A DNA stretch of 64,000 nucleotides from Carex sylvatica (Eukaryota; Streptophyta; Magnoliopsida; Poales; Cyperaceae), in assembly GCA_964058845.1 (NCBI GenBank), contig CAXKVR010000026.1, positions 62,001 through 126,000 on the forward strand, given 5' to 3'. Below, one piece after another: positions 1-12,189 of this stretch (position 1 is the first letter of the stretch; each line of letters begins with the position of its first letter). Made by a program: the position numbers and the translations under genes. The notes beneath the pieces are model-generated. The model was not told where the DNA came from and did no database searches. It worked only from the letters and a program-made list of their open reading frames with translations.

Positions 1-1652
1 TAATACTCTTAAAAATTAAAAATTAAAAATATTTTCGCATTTAATTTTTTTTTTTAAATGTTCCGACCGCTAGGTTCACGGGCAGCCCATTCCCATAGCA
101 GAACCCCCCCAGGCAGTCCTCCCTTTTTTTTTTTTTTTTTTGGAGATCTTAATAATTTTGTGAATAATTTTTTTTTTTTCTTGTTTAGAGTGTATGCCAA
201 AAAAATAAGACATTTGATATATTTATGAAGTGACGTCGTAACTCTTTATAACTTTGATTTGGTTTGTCAGTTTGATATTACAAGTTTAAAGATAACACTA
301 ATTAAAGACTTTGCATTGATACAAAAAATTTCAAGTTATGACAACTTGTTGATCTTCTTCTCTTTTTTTCTGGTACTAAAATAATAGTTTAAAGCTACTA
401 AAATATGTACAAATCTCAAAGTAGATCTATGTCCATGCACAAAGCACCATGGACTGGCATTTGGTATGGTACCAAGTCCAAACTCAGCAGCCAAGTACTA
501 GGAAAAGGCCAATGGTATATTGCAATGCACTAAAAACATCAAAAGTGATACGGTAAGTCTGGACTTGGTACAGGGATCAAACTGTAAAAGTGATTACACC
601 AGCATGTAGAGCATACATAAATACACGGAACTGACACAAATTTCAATTTATTTGAATTTTTCTACAATTAGTTATGAATTTTCAAAGTTCTGCTTTCGAA
701 AAAAATTTAAATATCCATAACTTTGGCTAGGAAAGTCGGATTTGCGCATATGACCACTTTTTGGAAAGGGGGGGACGAGACGCATCCGAATTTTTATGAA
801 AAAAAAAATCCCAAGCATTGTGAAAGGCATCCGGAGCGTCAAAATTTTAAAAACACATCATTTAGTGTCTCAAAAATTCAGTTTAAGTTTTCGTGTAGAG
901 ATTTTGTATGAAACTTTGCAATCATGTTCTATGATGTCAAGAATGCATGTCAGTCAATTTTCATGATTTTAGAAAATATTTTGCTATGTTAACCACAGCT
1001 ACAAAGTTGCTACAATATGCACTTATTTATCAGTTCGGTCAATTTTTGAGAGCCGATATCTCTTGATCTGTTTGGCAATTTTGTACAAAAATTTTCAGTC
1101 GTGTTCTATTTTCAGTCAATTTTTATGATTTTTAGAGATATTTTGCTATGTTAAAAAAAGGTGCAAAGTTGGACTCAGAATGAAACTGTGACTTGTCAAC
1201 ACATACAAATAAACTTCATACAAAGCTCAAAATAAAAATTATTCACAAAATAAAGTTCAACTAATTAAATAAGTTATAAACGCATTGAAAAAATTCGCAC
1301 AAATGGCCAAGTCCTTAATTAATGTTATCTTTAGACTTGTGATATCCAACTGACAAATAAAATCAAAATTATAAAGAGTTACGACATCAAATTTTTTTTG
1401 GCATATACTCTAAACAAGAAAAAAAATTATTCACAAAATTATTTTAATTAAAAATATTAAGATCTCTAAAAAAAAATTTAAAAAAAAAAAGGACCGCCCG
1501 ACCCCCAGGCGGTCTGGTCCCTAGTGGATTGCCTGTGGGGAGGGGGGCGGTCTGCTATGGGAATGTGCCGCCCGTGGACTCAACGGTCGGAACATTTTTC
1601 AAAAGAAATTGAATGCGGGGGCATTTTTATTTTTAAGGGTATTAATAAAAAT
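1..1652. mobile_element. Foldback-type DNA transposon with very long terminal inverted repeats (left end cut by window)
   Basis: The first ~310 bases reappear as the reverse complement at about 1310-1652. Both arms carry the block GTTCCGACCG, a GC-rich stretch with 'cccatagcagacc', a poly-T run and 'cttgtttagagtatatgcc'. Arms this long around a short non-coding middle fit a non-autonomous Mutator-like or foldback element. The middle (about 590-900) matches 51530-51870, so the family is dispersed. No transposase is visible. The left end lies outside the window, so no TSD can be checked. Confidence 0.7.
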
Positions 1653-1891
1653 GGCCGGGTTTTCCTTAAAATGAATCGATTTCACTTTTTAACATAAATC
1701 AATTGATAAGTTTTTTTTAACTAAGTTTTAGGTTGAATGACATACCAAATCAAATATTGTAGAGATGGACTTCACATGACAATTTTACAGTTCATTCGTT
1801 TTATAATTGGCTCGAATATAGTGGAGTTCATAATATTGAATTTCAAAATATATGGGGTGCTACCATCCCCCTAAAAAATATTTTTTTTATG

Positions 1892-2694
1892 GCTAGTTAA
1901 GCAAAATAAGGTTTTAACAAGGGATAACCTTAGTAGAAGGGGTTGGTCGGAAATATACAATGTGTATACTGTTTCGAGATGGAGTTTGTTGATCATTTAT
2001 TTGTCAATTGTCATTTTGCTAGATCTATATGGGCTCAGATTGTTACGTATAATAGGTTTTGTCTTTTTATGTAATTCTGTTGTTGATTTATGGGAATTGG
2101 ATTATTGCATCCCTCTCAAAGATGCTAATCTAGTAGAGATAATTCGTGGGACTGTTTTATGGATCTTATGGCTTGATCTAAATAGAATTTTATTTAATGA
2201 AGGGCATATCCATACTGTACAGGTTTTAAGAGCCAAAATTATTGTTGTAGCTAACTTTTGGGCTACAAATCAAAAGTTCAATCTTACATCTCAACTTAAT
2301 CTAATCTTACCTTCTGATTTGAAGGACCTGATAGGTTCCACTATGGTTTCCATGGAGGCTATACATGATTCAATCCATATTCATGGAACAGGGATAGCTT
2401 TGGTTGATGACACGGCTAGTTCCAGCTCTTCTGTATCCTCTGCCAATTTATAGTCTTGCAGGGTCTTTTTTGAATGTTGGCATATATATAGAGTTTTTGG
2501 TGTTATTATAGGTTATTATGATTTTCTTTGTTGATTACTTATTTTGGTTATGCTATAATGTTGTAGTTTTATACATATTGGATTGTTTTGTTGATGTATC
2601 GGTATCAGCTGATTGGTACCAATTGGATATTGTATGGTTTTATGTTATATGAAAATCGGTGGCTATGCCACTTCTTTCAAAAAAAAAAAAAAAA
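1892..2694 (+). mobile_element. 5'-truncated LINE retrotransposon, 3' end with poly-A tail
   Basis: Conceptual translation gives the end of a plant LINE ORF2, broken by frameshifts. First comes a zinc-knuckle-like stretch (LTRDNLSRRGWSE, then VDHLFVNCHFARSIWAQI), then a WILWLDLNRILFNE segment. A long 3' UTR follows and ends in about 16 A residues at 2679-2694. The 3' poly-A, the 5' truncation and the decayed frame are typical of a dead non-LTR retrotransposon copy. The open frame at 1962-2453 mixes two original frames and should not be read as a gene. Confidence 0.8.
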
Positions 2695-3797
2695 TGTTGT
2701 TTTTTTTTTTATAAAATGAAGTACTTCATGGGAGGTTTAAACAAAAAAAAAAATTGAGCTCTTTTGATAATTTTGTTCCTTTTTCTATTCCAATTTTAAT
2801 TCCCAGATCAAAAAAGGCGGAGTTCTTATATAAATGCTTGAAATATTATAAACTCTACGAAGAATGTGCTAATATAAACACCGTAATTTTCAGATATGAA
2901 CACCTAGAATTTTATGAGTAATGATAAATGATATTCTATTTAAGAACACATAACGTAAAAGCATAACACCTGTTAGATTTATTTATGTTCTAAAAATTAA
3001 TATCAGCACTCAAAAAATGATGAGAGGTCAATGTGTACCAGGATAACAGTTCAGTAGTCGCTATTTGATACCAATTCTATGATGAGAAGGTGAGAACAAG
3101 TAAGAGAACATTCAAATATTTTGCTACTTTTGGATCGGGTTCAGAGTTCAGGCCCGTTAATTAATGAAATTTGCAGAAATTCCATCTGAATTTTGCTATC
3201 AGACACTTATTAAGATAACTGGTAAAAAAGTAACTCTATATTTTACTGGTAATTAATGTATATGAACTTGGAATGGCAATTTGATCAGGTTATTGGATGG
3301 TCTGGGCTCAGTTGCGAGCAGGTTATCGGTTGATTCGGGTCATTCGGAGGTGTCAAGTCGGGTCAGATTTTGAAATGAATGACTCTTATGGAAGCTCACT
3401 GTTATCATATCATTACATTTACCTTTGCCTTTGTTTACATTTTTTTATTGATTTTATAATTGTTATATATAATTGTTTACTGATAAACTCACGTTAACTG
3501 TTTGCTAAAATGCTCCTTAGAGGGTTTGTTGATACTGTATTGATTGATGGGCATTGCAAAAGTTTACAACTGGTATCGAGATATATATGATGATAATGAA
3601 TCAACTTGTTAGAACCTTCATGATAATTGGTAGCAAATTGTTGAAATTATATTTACCATTTATATTATGAGTTCCTTTAAAGATTATATATATATGATGT
3701 GGTGTTCATTGGAGATAAATTGAAGCGACTTTGCACCTAGGAGCAGGAACGACTAGACCCAAATAGGAACAAATGAGTGTAATTAGCACTGGCGGAC
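2695..3797. other. Intergenic AT-rich sequence, no gene seen
   Basis: About 1.1 kb with a poly-T tract next to the LINE tail, then unique-looking AT-rich sequence. The short open frame at 3297-3497 has no recognisable domain and no flanking splice or promoter logic. Confidence 0.6.
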
Positions 3798-4660
3798 TCA
3801 AGAAGAGTCACGGATAGGCACTCGCCTATGCTTGGATTCGAATTTTTTTTCGATAAGTGGTATTTTCACAATTCTTGCTTCATTAAAAGGCTGTAGTTGA
3901 AGTCTGTGTGCATGGAAGTCACACATAATTTGAAGCATCTTCATTTTAACCTCTGCCCAATAAATTTTAAGGAACTCATTAGGCAAACCGTCCAGGCCGG
4001 ATGCCTTATTATTGGCTAGCTGTTTAACCGTCCTCTCAATTTCCTCTAGTGTAAAATTATCTTGAAGGCTAAGGGTTGAATTCATAGATAGCAGTAGCAT
4101 TAAAAGGCATCACTTGTGAAGTAGTTCCCAACATATCTTTCATAGTATTAGCAAAAATTGCCCTTATACTTGCTGGATCGGTTATTGTTTGATCTCCCTC
4201 TTGGATTTGAATGACCATATTTCTTCTTAACCTCTAGAAGATGTGAAGGCAAGAAAGAACTTGGAATTTCGATCCCCGTTCGATAGCCAATTACATCTGG
4301 ATCGTTGCTTCCACCTTAATTTAATATTACTTGCCAAATGAAAGGTTCTCTCTTTGATCCTTAGCCTTGTCTGAAATTCATGGTCCACCAGCGGTCTCTG
4401 CTTGTCAATTTGGTCAAAAAAAATGATTGACTCCCTATAGAAAATCCAATTGTTTTTGCATGTTACCAAAAGATTCTGAGTGCCAAAGCCTTAAGGCGCG
4501 ATGCAGTAACTCTGTATGGTGGTGGAAGCTGTTTATGGGACTGATTGTCAGGATTTTCTCCCCACAGAATGCGCACCATCTCTTTTGGTGCTTTGTATTT
4601 GAATCAGAAGGCTTCTAGTTGGAACTTTTTCCTTCGTTGCTGCAAGCCTTTGCACGTGAG
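3798..4660 (-). mobile_element. LINE ORF2 relic (link region and start of reverse transcriptase)
   Basis: Read on the minus strand, this encodes the segment between the LINE endonuclease and reverse transcriptase: KKFQLEAF-stop-FKYKAPKE near 4600-4650, ALRLWHSESFGNMQKQL near 4480-4530, then RSRCNWLSNGDRNSKFF. The reverse-transcriptase entry follows, FTLEEIERTVKQLANNKASG and then LDGLPNEF. Stops and frame changes interrupt it, and the element is cut off at about 3798 before the catalytic YADD region. It is the downstream part of the element whose endonuclease lies at 6461-7372. Confidence 0.85.
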
Positions 4661-6460
4661 TATTAATTTGTAATAATTTAGAAGTCAATAATACGATAAT
4701 TTTATCATATATATTTTATCATATATAATTTTATTAATGTCATTTTATTGCATTGAGTATTATTACACTTATAAATCATTTTGAGTTCATGACTGAAATT
4801 GTGAAACTTCATAATATAAATGATATATATACTCTTAAAAGTATCTGACCGAGGTAATTAGTAGGAACACTAATTGACTGTTATAAGGTTAGAATGTGAA
4901 TTAAAAGATGGTCAAGTTTTACAGACCACTAACAAGAGATGTCATTTTAATTACATAGATACATATTTCAGGAACATGGTATTAGATAGACCCCGAATAA
5001 AACATTAAATAGATTTGTGTTTGTGTCATTTATGTATTCATTCAGTGTTAAGTTCTACAGTATGAATGAAGTATTCATCTTTCCTACTAAGAGATGTGTA
5101 TGTGTGATTGTTATCTAACGCTGTCTGTAAAAAAAAGTTATAACGGTAGCTCTTCGGTATACATAACTTATGCTGAGGAAGTGATAGTTTACCAAAAGCA
5201 CTATTGTTCCTCGTATCTCTATACGAGTTATAGTATCACTGGGCCCCTTGGTAGAGTTAGTTTATCTGCATGCGGTATGATTACAAGAGTAATCATATTT
5301 GATAATCTGCTCAAGATCAAGAAAAAATTAAATTTGCAAGGATGACACACACCTACCTTGAAACTGATATGATAGCTATGAGATAAAAGAATTAACACGA
5401 GTAAAATAATTTACTGGATCGTGATATTGTACAGTACAGTATCATCTGTGTAATTGAATGGTCATAGTGCATTCTGCCAGGTGCCTCCTATGATTATAGA
5501 AGTTAAAATGATTTTTAATTCTATTTACCAACATAACACAAATCATATTGGGTCACACCGTATAGGAGCTAATAGGAGAATCTTGTTAATTAATTATAAA
5601 TTAATTATAATTAATAATAAGATGTTATAATTAATTATACGTGATATAATTAAATTATAAATGTCATATAAGATGACAAGCAGAAACACAAGTTAATTTA
5701 TAAGCGTATACGACGTTGTATAAAAGTTACTGAAACAACAACAAAAAAAATATAATTGTACATGATAATTATATATGTTTGATTTAAATTTTAATTATTA
5801 ATTATGAATTTAAATTATGGATTTAGAACTCATTAACAATTAAAGCCTTAATTAACCTTAATTAAGATTAAAGCCCAAATCGATTGAAAGCTTATTGGGC
5901 CAAAGTGCAAAAATCAAATTTGATTTCTTCCACTCAAAACCAATTTTGTTTCTTCCACTTTGAAACCGCCACATATGAGGGCATTTCGATAATTTTCCAA
6001 TCGACTTCATACCCTATAAATAGAGGGGTGAGGGTGAAGAGAAAAGTTACTAATTCACGTGTTATCGAATCTGTCTGATAGATCGAGTTTCTATTTTTCT
6101 CTCTTTCTCAGTTACAGTTGTTACGGGATCGGAAAATAATATATTTGTGAAAGTCACGGTATTTCTATTTTTGCTTATTAGTTAATTGGAATAAATGCGG
6201 GTCGTGAATATTATTATTTCGTTCTTCTCTCGATGAATAGTATTTTTGCAGAATCTCGCGATTTACGGTATTTCTGGCAAAATAAATAAATTATTTTCTG
6301 ATTAGTCCTGGTGGATAACCGATAGATGTATCAGACGTCTGATACTCCGAGGCAAGCAGTTCCCCAGGTTCTTTCTTCTCAATCGATTACATTCCAATTG
6401 AAATTTGGAAACAAGGTATAAATATGTTTATTAATCTATTTAATTTGTAAGTAGATTAAA
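4661..6460. mobile_element. Insertion of unknown type splitting the LINE, possibly a solo LTR
   Basis: About 1.8 kb of AT-rich DNA separates the LINE endonuclease from its reverse transcriptase. It has no recognisable coding region. Around 6010-6020 it has a promoter-like CCTATAAATAGAGGGG, followed by a pyrimidine-rich leader, which is how many plant LTRs look. I could not find clean TG...CA ends or a matching TSD, so the boundaries are approximate and the LTR identity is an inference. The stretch near 5590-5640 is a run of TTAATTATAATTA-type low complexity. Confidence 0.4.
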
Positions 6461-7372
6461 ATTTTAGAAATCAATCATGGAGTAGATCTGTAAATGATTA
6501 AAATGGCCCTTGCAATGAAAGACTTGTGAAGGAATCCATCTTTGAAATTTTCGGCATATCCCTTTTAATTCATGACTTGAGTTAGAAGTAAAAAAATTTG
6601 TTTTACAGTCTTTTCGCAGCTTAAGCCTAAACAGTATTTGGCACCACAAAAATCCAACAGCGAGAAACAAAGGTGTATGATTAGAAACGATTATGTCTAG
6701 CACCACAAAAATCCAACAGCGAGAAACAAAGGCAGAGGCAAACAATTCTGTTGACAAAAAGAGCCGATCAAGTTTTGAAAAGGTCGGCAGCGATCGTTTA
6801 TTTGTCCAAGTAAACGCTTGGTTGTGCACTGGGACATCTATTACGCCAATATCTGCAATGAAATCATTAAACAACTCCATTAGTTCAAAATTCCTTGTAC
6901 CTATGGACTTATCAATTAACCATCGTATGAGGTTGAAATCCCCACAAGTTGCCATGGTTTATTGATCAGTGATGCACAGTAACGTAATTCTTGCATGAAC
7001 CTTCTCTTGAGAGAGTCATCGAACGGACCATAAGCATTTGTAATCACAAATAGCTTCTCGGTTGAGGCATGTTTGAGCATTACCGAAACAGTGTGTCTAG
7101 TTGTCCATGTTGTAATCTTAGTAATTGAGTGAATCCATGCAATTAGGACACCCCTGCCGAGTTTTTGGCCAAGTTATATACAACATCACGAGAAAAAATC
7201 GAAGGCAAAAAACGCGAGACATAAAAAGAGTCTAGTATATTGCATTTAGTTTCTTGCAAAGCCAATACATCACATCTTGCTTTTCGGATGACATTACGCA
7301 CTACATTGCATTTGTCATCGTTTCTCAACCCTCTAACATTTCATGATAATAGCTTGAATTTTTTATAACTAA
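6461..7372 (-). mobile_element. LINE ORF2 relic: apurinic endonuclease domain
   Basis: The minus-strand translation starts with KLLS-stop-NVRGLRNDDKC, the usual start of a plant LINE endonuclease with the Trp codon mutated to a stop. Next comes CDVLALQETKC with the catalytic Glu. Further on are GDFNLIR, FTWTNKRSLPTFSKLDRLF and SNHTPLFL. It is broken by frameshifts and stops, and the LINE is interrupted after this domain. A stretch of about 30 bases with 'caccacaaaaatccaacag' occurs twice (6641-6672 and 6702-6733), a local tandem duplication in this dead copy. Confidence 0.85.
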
Positions 7373-8001
7373 CATTGGAAACTAATTAAACTACCAAACA
7401 CAACAAACCAAGCCTTTGCTTCACGGCTCTTAAACTAGTTCCTCTTCGGAACCGAACTCCTGTGAGTCGAAAGAAATATTTGGACCCTATGTAAGTGGAC
7501 GAGCTGCTTTGTAATATGCATATCTCTGTAAACTCACTCGGATAACAATTACATAGCAGGAAATTTATCCCTTCTGTAACATAAGCAATTGGGCCGAAAC
7601 AGCCCAACTCGCTAACTATACGGCCCAAGATCTAAACCAAATTAATTTTTCTCCGACAGGGTTATAAACAAAAATTGTCTCGGAGATGGGGTCGCAAAAT
7701 TAAGGAATCCGCATCACCCCAGGTACCTGAGGTGCAAGTGGTGAATTTGGACCGTTTATTTCATTTGGCACGAATCTCAAAGCATACCCCACAGCCTTAA
7801 CATGCACCGGATTGAGTTTGATATGAATGAAATTGATCTGGCCCGTTCGTTGTTTTTAATTGCACCTCCGGTACCGGGGGGGAAACGGACTCAAAATTAA
7901 GAGAGATAAATAATAGTCGCCGCGGTAATCCACCTTTCCTCTTTCGAGTCTTCGAGATTCCGTATCGTCGAAAAGCAAAGAGATCGAAGCGATCTGATAC
8001 C
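7373..8001. other. Upstream region of the UPF0729-like gene
   Basis: This 630-bp stretch lies between the LINE start and the next gene. It is less AT-rich than its surroundings near 7850-7990, as expected for a promoter and 5' UTR. I see no clear TATA box. The minus-strand open frames here have no recognisable domain. Confidence 0.4.
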
Positions 8002-9327
8002 ATGGCAAGTTTCAGTTTTTTAATTTGTCGAAATTATCGATGTGATTTTATTCCTCCTATGCTCGATCGATCGAGAGATTCTAATTTTTTTTTCTGTAAA
8101 AAGCTCAAATTGTTTATTTTATATTGAAGGTTTGCATCTTTTGTTTGGTGCCTCTCTTTCTAATCCCAGTGGTCAACGCGCTTCCCTTGCTCTTTGATCT
8201 CATTCTTGTAAGTTACTACCCTTTTCTCTTGTTTTTTCTTCTTCCTACAATTAGTTATGTAAGAAGAAACATTATCTTCTTTTAAATATCGTTTTCAATT
8301 GCAATTTCAAGTATTTGTTGGCATATATAATTACACGGGTAATTAGTAGTGCTTTACACTTAAGTGTTTTTAAGATTTTGTTAAAATGTATAGTCTGATC
8401 TGATTCAGACCTTAATTGGATCTGAAATGGCAGTTGGCCAGGAAGATAACTGTACCAGACCTGATTTGTGCAATAACAACACTCAACATATATTTATTTT
8501 ATACATAATGATATGCAGAGAAAGGTGTACAGTTTATTTGGATGGGAATACACGAAGCCTGAGCGGGTCCCACCTGCTTGCCCGTACAAGCCGAAGAATG
8601 CTGAACAAGTAAGCTCCATTTAGATTGTTACTATTTTCCTGATCACCATGTAATAATTGTATTTTTGGGGCATAATTGAGGTTATTTTGTGGCATAATTG
8701 TGTTATTGGGTTTAAAGTATGCAAAATTCGAGCTTTGTGGTTAGTTTAACTAATAACAACTAAAGTTATTTTTTCTGAATTAAAGAACTGGTTGCATAGT
8801 TTATGCTTTTGGAGGATTTGGGGGGTGTTTGTTTGTGCTAATTTTTGCAACTTTGCCATTTAAGCATGGCAGCGATATAAATTAGTATCATTAGCATTCA
8901 TTTTTTTTTTTTTTTTTTTCTTGTTTGAGTGTTGGAATTTTACTTGTACGGTTGTACCAACCGATTTTCTCAAGTAATTACTGTGTGCATCTAGAAAGCA
9001 ATGCTCATTAATTCCACTTTTTATGTTTTTGGAAATCCTCCTATGCTATCATTAATTCTATTTTGTGTAAAGATAATATGAGAATTTTTTCTCCATCGCT
9101 TTCCCTATGATGAAACGTGCAAGTTTAGAAACCTGTATTAATTATGTTCACTGTAATAGGCTATAGAATATACTATAGGGTTTATCTAATGTAAGGTTTG
9201 CTTTTGCATTTCATACCAAGGTGCATTATATTTATGTTTTTTATGTTTGTTTGTTTTTCAGGGTGCAAATGAAGAAAAAATCACAAATCCACATCAAGAA
9301 ACATTTGATGGAGATAAAATGGATTGA
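8002..9327 (+). CDS. Small UPF0729 (C18orf32-like) membrane protein, 78 aa, four coding exons
   Basis: Coding exons are 8002-8004, 8130-8207, 8519-8608 and 9262-9327; they join in frame to 78 residues. The protein starts [16 protein letters not shown] and continues with a hydrophobic N-terminus (about residues 2-27). Then come [18 protein letters not shown], a conserved CPYKPK motif, and a polar tail ending in KMD and a stop. This layout is that of the UPF0729 family, whose human member is C18orf32. The plant proteins are uncharacterised, and the hydrophobic start suggests an ER or lipid-associated membrane protein (inference). The first coding exon is only the ATG. Intron 1 begins GCAAGT and ends AG, a GC-AG intron; the other introns are GT-AG. 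The gene is too fragmented to show as one open frame. I am confident of the structure because all junctions keep phase 0 and restore the family motif; the function is unknown. Confidence 0.88.
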
Positions 9328-9730
9328 CTGGATAAAATTATTGTAATACTACAAATGAGTTACAAGGTATCTCTTTTAATTGGAAAGCAATGAACTAGTG
9401 TTTGTAAAATATGGATCTGTTGGAGATCTGTCAGACATATATGTTTGTCTTGGAATAATGTTAATTTCTTGTAGAAATGTTTTCTAAGCGATTCCATTAT
9501 TTCATATGAAATATTACTGGAACTGATTTTTACTTGGTTACATTTCTATTTGGAACTTCGGTCTAATCCTAACTAGCGTTGTAAATAACGGTATGCGGTC
9601 GTCAGACGGATGAAGTACTGCCAAGCAATTAATCAGTATACAGTTGATTAATCGAAATTATGCGGACAATTTAACGTTTTTATTAAATTTATGTATATAT
9701 AGAGAGAGAGTGGCTAAGCTCAAATCGTTT

Positions 9731-10084
9731 GTTCCTGGACTCAGGAACAAACGATTCGGTTCTCTGATTTTCGAAGTTCAAATGGCCGATTCAAATCGTT
9801 AGATTTTTAATCTATATTAAAATGTGATTGGAGACAAAATTTTATATTTTTTGGAATTTTTTTACTATTTATTAAGATGATTTGAAAGTCGTCATTTTTT
9901 TATGGTGTAGAATTTAAATAAAAACAGCAACTTTCAAACCATCTAAATAGTAAAAAAATTTTAAAAAATATAAAATTTTGTGTCCAAGTACATTTTAATA
10001 TAGATTAAACATCTAACGGTTTGGATCAGTCATTTGAACTTTGAAAATCAAAGAACCGAATCGTTTGTTCCTGAGTCCAGGAAC
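9731..10084. mobile_element. Palindromic Mutator-like MITE (copy 1)
   Basis: Near-complete inverted repeat. The left arm begins GTTCCTGGACTCAGGAACAA and the right arm ends with its reverse complement. It shares the internal core of the other MITEs here: a 'cgatccaaaccgtt'-like block, 'gagaccaaattttata', and a run ending 'ttttttactatttatta'. The outermost ends are unclear and may extend to about 9708. Confidence 0.75.
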
Positions 10085-10219
10085 AACATCAAGAGAGTTT
10101 GGTGAGCACAACTCTAAAAATATATCGTATTGACTTCAAATGCGAATCCAAATCATTAAAATCTATGTATTTCATGAGTGATACATTTTCATACAAAATT
10201 ATATATATATATATATATA

Positions 10220-10629
10220 GAGATGGACTTGGGTGAGCCATGGCACCAAGCGTTTGTACTCCACGCCGTATTTTCATTTTGAAAGTCCAAACGACCGATC
10301 CAAACCGTTAGATGTGATCTCTATATTGAAATGTGCTTGGAGACCAAATTTTACATTTTTTAGAATTTTTTTTACTATTTATTAAGTATTTTTTAAAATT
10401 GTTGTTTTGCTGTGAACAGTAAAATTTTCTGGACCATCGGATCAGCAACTTTAAAAAATGCTTAATAAATAGTAAAAAAATTTCAAAAAATATAAAAGTT
10501 GGTCTCCAAGCACTTTCAATATGGAGAACAAGATGACGGTTCGGATCGGTTGTTTGAATTTTCAAAATAGCTAAAATGAGCCATGACTCACCAACGCAAA
10601 ATAAGCCATGGCTCATTTTAGCCCAACTC
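10220..10629. mobile_element. Palindromic Mutator-like MITE (copy 2)
   Basis: Left end GAGATGGACTTGGGTGAGCC; right end the imperfect inverse, GGCTCATTTTAGCCCAACTC. It sits in a (TA)n tract, so the apparent TATATATATA duplication on both sides is not diagnostic. The internal palindromic core is shared with the other copies. Confidence 0.75.
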
Positions 10630-11308
10630 TATATATATATATATATATCATAATTTATTATTTATTTAACTCATTAAACTTATCAAATAAACTTTAACTT
10701 AGTTTTACTATTATAACCTAACGCTACGCTTATTTCTTTTTAATTTTTAACATATAAACATTTTATGTGTAAGTAATATATTTATTTAATAAAAAATAAA
10801 TTTGAGAACTAACTTTTTTCAAATACAAATAATATATTATTTAAAAAATTGAAACTTTTCAACATAAAATCACTAAATGTAGTGTATGATAACAACATAA
10901 TTTCATAAATGAACACGTTGTACTAATTGAAAAAAAATTACATCAGTAAGTAAGAAAAATATATGGTATATAAATAATAGAAGAATTAATTAATTTCAAT
11001 GTAAGTAAGAAGAAAAACATATATAAAAATTATTGGATATTTATCTAAGCACAAATAAAATTACAATACAAGATTTATAAATCTTATTATTACACACTAC
11101 CACAGAAGAAAAAAAAAACGTGAAAATAAATATTCACTGGAATAAACGAGAATAAATGGCCAATTAAACGATAAAACGACAGATTAATCAGGAAAAAATA
11201 CCCGATTAATTGTTTTCATCTGCAAACATACATCCGTTAAGTGTATTCGTAACGGTTTTACTATTGTTAACGATTAATCGGCCATTAAAACCGTTTTATA
11301 CAAAACTG

Positions 11309-11826
11309 ATCCTAACACGCTGAATAGAAAAAATAAAATGCACACCTTTCTATCTGGTGTATATTAATAACACAATTTAATTTTATTATATTTTTACCAA
11401 TTATGAGATAAATTCTTCTCTTTCAACTAAATTTATTTTAAATTTGGTTTCCAAAGTAACTTGCACTAAATTAAGTTCTCATTTAGTTCCAAATATCCGA
11501 ATTGTGTAATTTCATGAGCTTAGAATCATCGAATTATCATACCTACACAAAAAATCAGACGGTGTATAACAATAAAGATGCACGGAGTTTTCTCAAATTG
11601 AAGCAAAATCAAGCAGACACATACTTTTCTTATAATACACCACATAAGTATTAAACTAATTGCTACCAATAATATAGTACAACTCAATTTTTTTCTGGTA
11701 CCACACAAGTACCAATGAGAAACACAACGACGTTGATTAGTTTAAAAACGATCTAATACTCATTGTGAACAAAAATTAACATGTGGTATGAGATCATAAT
11801 TAAAAATATGATACCACAATAACTAG
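11309..11826. other. Intergenic AT-rich sequence
   Basis: About 500 bp between the hAT element and a SINE. I see no gene or clear repeat structure. Confidence 0.5.
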
Positions 11827-11960
11827 ATTTTGGTCTAGTGGCAAAAATACGTGGTTTCTATGTAAGAGGTTATGAGTTCGAAACTAAGATGGAAGAATCC
11901 TTTATTATATTTTTTGATGGTTGCCAGCTTAGCCGGTAACAATTATATTGATAAAAAAAA
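11827..11960 (+). mobile_element. tRNA-derived SINE
   Basis: An internal RNA polymerase III promoter is visible. Box A is TGGTCTAGTGG at 11831-11841 and box B is GAGTTCGAAAC at 11874-11884, a normal spacing for tRNA-derived SINEs. An AT-rich body follows and ends in an A run at about 11950. There is no intact cloverleaf, so it is not a tRNA gene. A related copy in reverse orientation lies at 17250-17312. Confidence 0.65.
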
Positions 11961-12189
11961 GTTTAGTTACAAAAATAAAAGATGAAGAAGATAAAATAAC
12001 CCAAACACTATAAATGTAATGGTTGCTCTCTCTAACTATATAACCACTTAGTCCACCATTGACATCTCTATTATTTATTTATTTATAACTCATTGTGTCG
12101 CCACCCATCTGTTGATCTCTATTGCAGTATCGTTGATAAGACGACCTTTCTGTTTTTTTTTATTAGAAAACGTTTCTTTTCCTCCAAAG

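Larger units (their letters stand above)
9574..11308. mobile_element. hAT-type non-autonomous element carrying two nested MITEs
   Basis: The ends are TAGCGTTGTAAATAACGG (left) and the related inverted CCGTTTTATACAAAACTG (right). They are flanked by an exact 8-bp duplication, ATCCTAAC, at 9566-9573 and 11309-11316. An 8-bp TSD and this terminal motif fit the hAT superfamily. The same terminal motif occurs on the 144-bp element at 40487-40630. No transposase is visible, and much of the length is the two palindromic MITEs inside it. Confidence 0.82.

Noticed and set aside
1962..2453. 163-residue open frame as a host gene
   Set aside because: It stitches together two frames of a decayed LINE ORF2, shown by the zinc-knuckle-like segment in the other frame and the poly-A tail downstream.
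11827..11900. Possible tRNA gene
   Set aside because: Box A and box B are present but the acceptor and anticodon stems do not pair and a SINE tail follows; a second copy at 17250 supports a SINE.
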